64,000 bases of DNA, taken from NCBI GenBank assembly GCA_963930775.1, contig OZ005689.1, positions 35,790,694-35,854,693 of the forward strand, written 5' to 3'. The notes under the pieces were generated by a model, which was not told the origin of the DNA, did not search any database, and saw only the letters and a list, made by a program, of their open reading frames with translations. Source of the DNA: Cliona cf. orientalis (Eukaryota > Porifera > Demospongiae > Clionaida > Clionaidae). Positions within the stretch are counted from its first letter, which is position 1. The number at the start of each line of letters is the position of its first letter. A program made the translations under genes and the position numbers. Below, in pieces: positions 31,541 to 40,439 of this stretch.

Positions 31541-32830
31541 AAGTTAACATGCCATGAGGACAGCCAATTACATAATTATGACAGTATACTTGGGTGGGTG
31601 CAAAGAAGGTGTGTTGTTTAGAAGAACCATGTCTTTCATAGGTTGTAGTGAAGCGCCCACCTGGCTCTAAACACACGGTACAGTACCTCACTCCATCAAT
31701 GAAGAAGATAGCCAAAAGTGTTGGACGAAGAAATAGCAAGTCTATTGCACGACAGGCAATGAACCACCGTCGCATCCGGGAGTGTATTTTACGCCAAGTC
31801 GGAAAGCTTATCCTGAAGGATATGGAACGCCTTTGCAGCACCAAGGCACCATCCATGCTCCGAAAACGGACAGTTGGAGCAATGAAATTATTTTGTTGGG
31901 AAGATTTTTGAAGGAACTGGAAGCCACTTCCCCAACATTTTATCGACTTTTGAGAGATTGTGTATTCAGAAAACCGAGGAAAGCATCAAAACATGCCAAA
32001 TCTTATGCCGTCAATGACTCTGCTGTCATTGGAATGTGTGCGGCTATCCTGCTTCGGCACCGGAACTCCAACATGAACCTGGTGCAACGTATAATATCTA
32101 CCATACTATACAGTGGACATGCACCAAAACAGGTATATATAAGGATAATTTTGCAGTCTGCATTATCATAATGGTAATCATTGCTATGTAGACATTCAGA
32201 AGGCTCCAGAAATTGCTTGTCTGTCTCTCTCACCAGTCTGCCATATCTACCATTGACATTCTAGGGAAGAACCATGATGCAGTAGTTTATAAATGGAGAG
32301 ACAATCTGTGCAAATAGCTGTGTGGTGGAAGCATTTCTGTAAGCATATTAATTTTATTTGTACTGTACATGTGTTATTTAATGATGCTATATGATCAGAC
32401 AAATTCCGGTAAAACTACAAACCAGAATCAACATGGTAATGGCAAACATTGGAGCATGGGTTTGGAGCAAATTAGTGATGAGAAAAATGCAGGTTAGTTG
32501 CATATACTTGTACAGTGGTGTTCATTTTGGTTTATTTTCATTCTTTGTAATAATAAGATCATCACAGTGATGATGGTTCTAGTTCAACACCCTCTAGCTC
32601 CCCTTCATCTGAGAGTGACAACCTGCTCTCTGCTGGGTCTTTCTCGTCTATCACTGCTTCATCTTCTACAGATACAAATGGTGAACCAGTAGTAAATAAT
32701 TCAAGAAGTGACCCCTGCTCCATTCCCTGTGGTTTTAAGCTGGTTGGAGATAATATCCATAAACATATCAAACCTCGAGAAATGAGGGAAGATTTTCAGG
32801 CTCAATCTCTTCATTATTTCAACTCGTACG

Positions 32831-33110
32831 CTGTGAAGGATCGGCTATCTACTACAGGATTGGAAGATAATCCTTGCCTACCCAACTTCGATTCCTTTGA
32901 CATGGAGAAGATTTTACCGACAAGTGGTGACCATGAAACCATCGAGTCCAACTTCTGTGTTCTTATTGGGCTGTGAAGGATCGGCTATCTACTGCAGGAT
33001 TGGAAGATAATCCTTGCCTACCCGACTTCGATTCCTTTGACATGGAGAAGATTTTACCGACAAGTGGTGACCATGAAACCATCGAGTCCAACTTCTGTGT
33101 TCTTATTGGG
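32831..33110 (+). repeat. 140-bp tandem duplication inside the DUF6589 coding exon
   Basis: 32831-32970 is repeated at 32971-33110 with two differences that I can see. Since 140 is not a multiple of three, the duplication shifts the frame and gives a TGA right after the first copy. Very recent, or an assembly artefact. Confidence 0.92.
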
Positions 33111-33918
33111 CGTGTTCTGAAGAAACACTTCAAATTCTTCTCCAAATTTGCTACAGGAATACTGAAGCACATAAAACATCAGCATTATTGAAAAATGTCC
33201 CAGAAATCTGAAGTTGTAAGTAAGGTTAATACGAGATGTTATACAATCATAGTACTAATATTATATAGGGTCCCCTCTTTGATAGCGTTGCAGTATCGGG
33301 TTTTCAATAGGTGCACTGTGTACTGTATACTTTGACATTTTCGCTGGAATTTTTTTTTTTGCCAGGCCCACCTATATTGTAGTAAATGATGATCACCTAC
33401 CCCTAGGGTGCAAAACATTAATTATCTGTTTATAACCTTACATTATAGATACCTCTAGGAATTCTACCTAAAAGTGAGACTGCTCATGATCAGATGATTG
33501 ACATAATGGAGCACTTGCAACAGTATGTGCCGCTAGAAACAGAAGTGGATAAGTTAACAGTTCCGGGCGTCGGAGAGAGGGAGGTGCACGCTGACACATT
33601 TCATCATGTTTTGTTTGGAGGGGATCAGCTCACTGCGAAGCACGCCAGGGGTAGTCAACATGTACGGAGCAATTCCCTCAGAGGAAAGGACAGATTGGAA
33701 GGACTAAAGCCAGTAGTGGAAGACTGGCACACGAAAGTGTGTCTTCTTGGTGTAAGTTGTACTATATACGTGTATACATGACACCATCATAATTATTTTA
33801 GGGGTAGTAAAAGTTTTTAAAACACATTCCCTCACTTGAACATAATATTATTGGTTGATATAAACACTGTAATTTGAGGTTTTCAGAATACATAAAAATG
33901 TATGACTATCCTTCTCCC

Positions 33919-33998
33919 TCCCCTCCTCTCTCTCTCTCTCTCACTCTCTCCCTTCTCTCCTCTCTCTCTCTCTCTTCTCTTCTCTTCTCTCTCTCTAG
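33919..33998. repeat. (CT)n microsatellite serving as polypyrimidine tract
   Basis: CT-rich run leading directly into the acceptor CTCTCTAG before VIWKRLYN of the DUF6589 gene. Confidence 0.85.
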
Positions 33999-35111
33999 GT
34001 TATATGGAAACGTCTATACAACTGCTCGTCTCAAAAAGATTCAGGCACGCTGTACCATCTGAGAAATCTGAGCAATAGGAGAAATGTTGTCAAGAAACCT
34101 GAAAAGTCGGTGACTGCGTGTGAAGATTTTTTGAGCTAGTTTGTGAGGCCCACATTTGCACAGCTGCGATGCAAGTGTTCCAAATGTCATCCTTGGATGA
34201 CACACCATCCACCGCTCACTTTCCAGAGGGATGAACACAACTGAACCCAAAGCAGCGCTGGAATGTCCTACAACTAGCAATAATGGATATTATTGAGCAG
34301 TTCGTAGACATCGACTATCCATCCTCAGCAAATAAAGATGATGATCGTGTTCGTGCATATGCCAAAGAGGTTCTTAGCCTAGGATTACTCCTCATGGAGT
34401 TCAAAGATGCGATAAGAGAAGGTGACGGTGAGCGAATCATCCGCTGTTGGAGGTACTTCCTTCCATTGTTTAAGTTAAGTGTGCAGATCGTAAAAAACTA
34501 TTCAGTGGAAGCCTTCAACTTGCTGTTTGAGTATGAGTACGAGTATGCAATGACCGAGAGGATGAAGCAACAGCTTGTTTGGGAACGCACCATTAATGTC
34601 CGCGGGAAGCCTGGACGTAATGTTCCAATGGACCTTCACATGGAACACATCAACAAGCATTGCAAGCAGAGTATGGGAAATCTAGGGTCCAACATAAGTG
34701 AAAAGTCAGTCAGTAGCATCGGAAGGTGTATTGGAGAGCTGATGCAAGTTACCCACCAGTTTGATGCGGTCAACAAAGTACGGGAGGACTCCGGACATCA
34801 TCCCACACGAACTGTTGCACAAGACATTAGGAAGCTACTTGCACAGCTGCACACTGAGACCAAGGTATTTGACTATGTACGTGGAAGAAAGCATTCAACG
34901 TTCAAAAAGATGCAAGTGAATATGACCTGTGGACTAAAAGTGACTAAATTGAAGGAATGGATGGATGAGCAAGTTCACAAATACAAAGTATTTTACATTT
35001 AGACATGTTGTACCACTACTATAATTATAGCCCGAGCACCACAATGTCATTATTATGTCATCATTATTTAATTTAATTTAGATTATTTCAACATCAATGA
35101 CATAAAAACTA

Positions 35112-36460
35112 TCAAGACAAAACATTAATAATTTTTTTGCATGACTGACATGTACACTTTGTAGCACACAGGTCACAGCATTTGCATGCAACAATTAGCA
35201 CTGCTGCCTCGGAATCAAATTCACGTAGCAAGTACTTTCTACGACATTCTCCTTCTTTCAGTTTGCAGTAGTCCTTCATTTTATCATCAATATGAGAAGC
35301 TCCATCTTTCACAGCACTGAAGAGCTTTGCTGTGGCTGGAAGACCATCCTGGCCAGCTCTACCTGCTTCTTGAATGAAGGTCTCAATATCTTCTGGTGGT
35401 CCCCAGTGAATTATGCGGCGCACATTTGGACAATCGAGCCCCATTTCAAAAGCTATTGTGGCCACAATAACTCGTAAGACGCTCTGTGGTTGCTGGAATT
35501 GTCTCAGGATTATATCCTTCACCACCGGATGAGTGTACGCTGTGTACATGTCCACCATTCTCAACTCAGCAAGATTAGGGTAACCTTCAGGGTGGGATAG
35601 GTGTTTTCCCATGCTGCTTTTGAAGTAGTAGTAAACAGTGATACAACTGTTGTACGAACGACAAAAAATAATAGTTCTGTCAGTATTCGTCCTCTTTTGC
35701 TTAAGTTCAATGACTAGCGGTGCAAAGGCCTCTGTGATATCCTTCTGATGTGAATCTAAACAGTAAAATAAATTTCATTTGTCGGATGATTGAGAAACCA
35801 GCAGAACTTTCTTCATTGCAAGTGAGCGACATATTGCTCGTCTGGTAGAGTAGAAGGCTTGATACTTCACCAAGGTTTGCGAACTCTCGTCGAAACGAGT
35901 CACCCCTGTATATAAAGAGCACAGTAGGCAGAAATTATATTAAATTTCCATGCCAGGATAATAATTTTGTACAGGCTTACCATTTCTTAACAAGATGTGC
36001 TTCATCGACGACAAACGTGATAACGTTATCCCTGTAAACTTGACTTTGTAACATTTCTCTCCATGTATCTTGACACAACAGCGCCTCAGGACTAAAGAAA
36101 ACGATCTGGTATTGCCCCTCGTGTAGGGCTGCCTCGACAGAGCTGTCTGTGTCCGTTGATAGATCTCTGTTCACAAATGTAGCTTTAATTCCTTTGCTTT
36201 CGAGAGAGTGTATCTGGTCTTTCATTAAGGAAATCAGTGGGCTCACTACAATTGCGATGCTCTTAGCCTTCTTTTTCAACGTGTCAAAGACTTTAGGCAA
36301 CACGCTATAACACAGGCTCTTTCCGCTCCCAGTTGGAAGAGACAAATACGTCTCTTCCTCAAAGGAAGCCGAGAATAGCTTCCTTCTGCTTGTCACGGAG
36401 CACTGTGTACCCCATCTCCTTCGCCGCGTTCTCTACTCCATCGATCAACTGCAAGTCCAT
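35112..36460 (-). pseudogene. RecQ-type DNA helicase, transposon-borne, decayed
   Basis: From ATG 36460 the frame reads a Q-motif-like GYTVLRDKQKEAILGFL, then meets a TGA and a frameshift before Walker A LPTGSGKSLCY. Motif Ia (VVSPLISLMKDQ), a SPEAL motif and the DEAH box FVVDEAHLVKKW follow, ending at a donor near 35983. The next exon continues WGDSFRREFANLGEV but loses the usual TAT motif III region and shifts frame. The helicase C half (ORF 35612-35112) retains VATIAFEMGLDCPNVRRIIHWG and QEAGRAGQDG plus a Cys-rich zinc segment. The order is RecQ-like. It converges on the DUF6589 gene inside the same inverted repeats. RecQ enzymes unwind DNA 3'-5'; a transposon copy could open donor or replication intermediates (inference). 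Confidence 0.85.
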
Positions 36461-36704
36461 GATGGCTGTAGTACGCTGTGCAGTCCCTGCTGTAATACTG
36501 CCACATCAGCACATGCCTTGTCAACCGCGATCATGCGTTCCTGCGGTGAATAACACAAGTGTCACATGACATCTTGCACCCCATTGGCTCTATGCACATT
36601 CCTCTAGAGCACACGAAAACCGTGCAAGAGTTTCCAGACCCTTCCTTTCCGTGTGCTGGTGATGCAATACATCCAGCACTAGGAGGGGTCTGGATTCGAG
36701 ACTA

Positions 36705-37169
36705 ACTCTATTCTCATGTACTAAGTACTTACCTCGTCATCACAGCGGGAGATCGATGCGCCGATTCGAACTGAATTATTGAGAAAGCTTTCCCTCGCCG
36801 ATTGCGTCACTTGTCATCGAAAGTAACTTCCAAACAGAATACACTCACTTTGTAGACACAGCCACGAGGTAAGCGAAGGGCTCTGTGTGATCAGATACCA
36901 AAAAAATATTTTTAAATGTTCAGTGATATGTAACAAAATCGATAATTTTGTTTACCTTTCAGTCTTGACAGCAGTAACTTTGTCGCGATCGACGCTAACA
37001 ACACGTTCTTGGTATCAAACGTTAGCTCAGAGATCGCTCATCATCCTGGTAACTGCTTGTCTATAGCGATCTTGAAGCCACGAGGCATTGTGGTCAGTTT
37101 TGTCACATGACTTTAAATTTACATTTTGCGTTCAATTAATTCCGTCCTGGCGCGCACACGCGCGCGATA
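36705..37169. other. Gene-free spacer
   Basis: Between two transposons. Consensus-like splice sites are present on both strands (e.g. CACGAG|GTAAGCG near 36868) but no convincing exon could be assembled. Confidence 0.4.
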
Positions 37170-37335
37170 CTGTTGATTTCATGTCACTTGGAACGCGCGG
37201 AATTCCGTGCGGGGCGCGGCCGGGACCGGACGGGACGCAGTCCGCGATCCGTTCCGTAGGCCGTACACGTAACGGGTAGTGCACATGTGCCATGTTTGAA
37301 TTCTTCAAACGTGGCAATTTCGAGCGTTCGCTAGC

Positions 37336-38315
37336 ATGACTTCAGCTGAGCCAGCAAGGACATCAGCTTATAGTGCTGATATCGCAGTAAGAGTAGTATG
37401 GCAGAGGCTGGGAATGGGAATGACGTTTAGAGATATTGCTAAACGACTACAAATTGGTCTTGGAAGCGCCCATAGGTTGTACAGGCGCTTTACTGAGACG
37501 GGAGATTTCAAGAAAGCTGAGCGTTCTTCCAGACGACACACCAGAAAGTTGGATGAGTTTCATGAGCTGTATATAATAGGCCTGCTAATGGAGAATCCAG
37601 GGTTGTATCTTGACGAAATCAAACTAAAAATTCAGGAAGCCACGTCGGTGACAGTGTCTGGATCTACCATTTGTAGAGTGCTACAGAGAAACGGATATAC
37701 CAGGAAGAAGATATTGCAGGTCGCGAGACAACGGTGTACAGAATTTAGAGGGCTGTTCATGGCTGAAGTATTGCAATATCCACGCGATTTTTTTGTCTGG
37801 ATCGATGAAACGGGATCAGACAATCGCTATCAAATCCGTAAGTTTGGATATACATTGAGGGGTCTACCACCAGTGTATCACCGTTTACTTGTCAGAGGTA
37901 CTCGAATATCCACCATCGTTGCCATGGGCTGTGAAGGTTTGCTAACTTTCGAGATGATTTCTGGGACAACTAACGGTGAAACTTCCTTTGATTTCATTCG
38001 TGGTAGTGTCATACCCTGTATGCAACCCTTCCCAGCACCTGGTTCAGTTCTAATCATGGATAATTGCTCATCCACCATATCCAAGAAGCAAACGATATAC
38101 TACTTCAGGCAGGGATCTTGCTGCTCTACTTACCTCCTTACAGTCCCGACCTCAATCCAGCTGAAGAGTTGTTCAGTTATGTGAAATATTATCTAAAAAG
38201 TCATGATGAGGTTCTACAATATTCAAGTGATTCAAAGGATATCATCAAATCAGCATTTGAAAGTGTTACAATTGAACAGTGCAACAAATGGATCACTCAT
38301 TCTGGATATAACTAG
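37336..38315 (+). pseudogene. Tc1/mariner-type transposase, one frameshift
   Basis: ATG 37336 opens a paired helix-turn-helix (MTFRDIAKRLQIGLGSAHRL ... VSGSTICRVLQRNGY) and a DDE domain: WIDETGSDNR (first Asp), LIMDNCS (second Asp) and SPDLNPAEELFSYVK (Glu). About 34 residues separate the second Asp and the Glu if the frame is joined, giving a DD34E-like spacing. A single-base deletion near 38066-38072 splits the gene, the second part running to 38315. It would cut at the inverted repeats and insert at TA. One indel is the only damage, so inactivation is recent or an error. Confidence 0.88.
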
Positions 38316-38379
38316 AAATGCTCAGTGTTACTGTTTTGTGTGTAGCTGTACAGTGTCATACTCATTTCAGAATCCTTGT

Positions 38380-39153
38380 TCACTGAATATCAGCCATGAT
38401 TTTCTTATGCATTTCATGATATTGCTCTTCTGAAACAATTCCATCTTCCATTAGCTTGTGTAGCTTCTTTAATTGATCAATACACTCGGAGCGTTGCTGT
38501 ATACGCTTGCCAGGAGAGGCTTGAGATGCACTAGCTGTAGATTTTCCACCAGAGACTTTGCTATTAAAATAGCGATATTCTGGAGGGCTCTCGTAAGATG
38601 AGTGCTTCTTCATTTGTATAAGATTAGCCCAGCAGTGAAGTTGTTCTGGGGTATACTTATCATTGCTATGCTTCTCCTTAAGCTTCTCAATAATTTCTTG
38701 AATGTCATCCATCCTCTTCATTTGTGCATCAAACCGACCCGACCGCTTGGAAGGAGGAGCATCATCAGTGGAGCTGCTATGCGACCTTTTCTTCTCTTTC
38801 ACTTGTACTTTTATCCACAGATTAACACTCTTTCGGCCATCATACTCTGTGTACATTGTTGTCAGTTCATCATCAGCTGTCAAAGAATACTGCTTGCCTT
38901 TGACTCCACGGCCAGGACTCAAGTAACCAAAAAGCCAAAAAGGAAGTCATGATTGATCAACAGTTTTTCAAAATTGTCAAAGAGTTCACGACGCATATTG
39001 GCTACTGAAATGAACTTTGTACCACACCACTCTTCAGTAACGTATCCACCTTTGTTTTCTGGATTGATGATCTTTGCCGAATACTGGACCTCCTTGCCAG
39101 TATCAATCATTTCAACCTCCAGTGATTGAAATCATGAGACAGGGGGAGGGAGG

Positions 39154-39188
<35 letters not shown>

Positions 39189-39483
39189 TGTGCATTATTT
39201 AAAACGTATGAACACTACACTATAATAATACTATGGAGCAAAACACAAATCAAGGATGTGAACATTTTAATATCCCTATATTAGAATGCCTGTGCGATTT
39301 TACCTCGCTAGCAATTGGGTTGTTGTAAACGGTTACAGAAGTTTCATCTGCCTGCCAGGTCATCGGTTGCGCAGAAACACGTGTCGAGCCTGGGGCATCA
39401 TAAATCACCCGAGATGCTGATGCTTCCGAGACAAAGCGATCGGAGGAACGATCGTTTCTGTAGGTTGCCTCCCACTTGTCCAT
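38380..39483 (-). pseudogene. Second protein of the Tc1 element (KGKQ/SPGKR family), 8-bp duplication frameshift
   Basis: Exon 1 (39483-39304, 60 codons, MDKWEATYRNDRSS ... NPIASE) joins in phase 0 to exon 2 from 39116 (VEMIDTGKEVQYSAKI ... KLLINHDFLFG). Tandem CTTTTTGG CTTTTTGG near 38930-38945 shifts the frame; beyond it the protein continues YLSPGRGVKGKQYSLTADDE, a Lys/Ser linker, a helix DIQEIIEKLKEKH, YTPEQLHCWANLIQMKKH, SPGKRIQQRSECIDQL and a C-terminal helix ending at 38380. I recognise this as a family abundant as orphan hypothetical proteins in cnidarians and sponges. It converges on the transposase within the same inverted repeats, which places the family as a transposon-encoded accessory. 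Function unknown; probably DNA- or protein-binding. Confidence 0.78.
39158..39186. repeat. (GA)n microsatellite
   Basis: GA run in the intron of the Tc1-element second gene. Confidence 0.85.
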
Positions 39484-39818
39484 TGTTAGGTTAGCCCACA
39501 CTCGCTGAACACTTTTTTCCCTTTCTTGACACAAATTGAGCGCGCTCCAACGGAGACATGGAAGCAGCATATATGCGCATGCATGTACATGACATGCGAC
39601 ACGCAGCAATCTACTAGCCGCGGGGCCGGGGTACGCGCGCACGCGTGTATGCCACGCGGTGTCCCGCCCCGGCCCCCGCTACTCCGCACGTTCCAAGTGA
39701 AGTGAAATCAACAGTAAACCTCGCCCATAATCGGTTAATGGAGTGTATCTGCTGCAGTTGCCATAGAAGACTAGTTGAATGGTTTCAATTCTAGAAATGT
39801 AACCTGGACTTCTCCTAA

Positions 39819-40204
39819 GGCCATAGTAATAAAATTACCGGTTTCTCAGACCCGCCCGCTTCCTCTTTATGACTTTCAGCTCACTTTTTTTATTTTTAGG
39901 TCAAAGGTCAAGCTGATCACGTGATCGCACCTTTGACCTCGTGTGTGCAAGAAGTAGCTAATAATTGCTAGCTGCTAGTCCCGTTATTAGCTAGCTAGCT
40001 ACGATATTTGTACCGGTGACAGACTAATTTTGATTGATATTCACAGTCTGGTAAGGCTATGATAGGATCATGAACCTTTTTGTGCATGCAATTGATAAGA
40101 CTCATTGATCCTATGGCACAAAAAAATAAAAAAAATCGTCGCCCTCCCGCATGCTGTGAAAGCTTCTATGTGTCTGAGAAACCAGTTATTTTATTACCAT
40201 GGCC
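39819..40204. mobile_element. Miniature element with TAA duplication (PIF/Harbinger-like)
   Basis: Ends GGCCATAGTAATAAAATTAC and GTTATTTTATTACCATGGCC are inverted, continuing through GGTTTCTCAGAC. Both sides carry TAA (39816-39818, 40205-40207), the usual Harbinger target. 386 bp, no ORF. Confidence 0.7.
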
Positions 40205-40439
40205 TAATGGTATCTTTGTGGTGACCATTTTCCATTGAACCCTCGCTACTGCTGCTGCTGCTGCTGTTGCTCTTGCTCCCAGTTTTCTTTCGAGGTTTTT
40301 TCATCGACTGCTAATAAGAATTGCTTACTCTACAAAACCACCTTCCCACAGGATGTATAACTAAACCCACAGGATGAATAACGTACTCCCGCAAGGAGTA
40401 TAACTGACTTGTTGTTGACTACTGCGGGTATATATAGCA

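Larger units (their letters stand above)
30682..35002 (+). pseudogene. DUF6589-family protein (putative transposase), multi-exon, decayed
   Basis: Exon 1 (30682-30988) encodes a ZAD-like zinc module (MKLCSLCYCTLPEES ... FLCLACCSQLEKF). Three tandem copies of a basic exon follow at ~31073, 31223 and 31376. Then come VVVKRPPGSKHTVQYLTPSM ... LCSTKAPSMLRKR, FNSYAVKDRL, a GGDQLTAKHARGSQHVRSNS block, EDWHTKVCLLG, VIWKRLYN, and a long last exon (ORF 34283-35002) with LGLLLMEFKDAIREGDGERI and INVRGKPGRNVPMDLHMEH. These are DUF6589 hallmarks I recognise from cnidarian and fungal proteins. Lesions: frameshift in a T run near 31904; a 140-bp tandem duplication at 32831-33110; frameshift near 34127-34140; a TGA at about 34230. 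Clearly a pseudogene. The likely role was transposase of this element (inference from position between the inverted repeats). Confidence 0.82.
30459..36704. mobile_element. Inverted-repeat DNA transposon carrying DUF6589 and RecQ-helicase genes, 10-bp target duplication
   Basis: Left end TAGTCTCGAATCCAGACCCC and right end its reverse complement (GGGTCTGGATTCGAGACTA) begin inverted repeats of about 100 bp. These include CTGGATGTATTGCATCACCAG and AGGAAGGGTCTGGAAACTCT. The flanks repeat ACTCTATTCT (30449-30458 and 36705-36714); because T and A border the ends, the duplication may be read as 8-10 bp. Inside, a DUF6589 gene (plus) and a RecQ-like helicase (minus) converge. Both genes are decayed, so this copy is dead, but the flanking duplication is intact. 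Confidence 0.85.
37170..39714. mobile_element. Tc1/mariner-superfamily element with two convergent genes
   Basis: Left end TA-CTGTTGATTTCATGTCACT and right end AGTGAAATCAACAG-TA are inverted repeats flanked by the TA duplication standard for Tc1/mariner (37168-37169, 39715-39716). GC-rich subterminal tracts (CGCGCGG, GGGGCGCGGCC) lie on both sides. It encodes an IS630/Tc1-type transposase on plus and a second protein on minus, both broken by small indels. Confidence 0.88.

Noticed and set aside
30459..36704. Naming the RecQ/DUF6589 element Academ
   Set aside because: The helicase would fit, but the visible duplication is 8-10 bp, not the 3-4 bp I recall for Academ; left unassigned.
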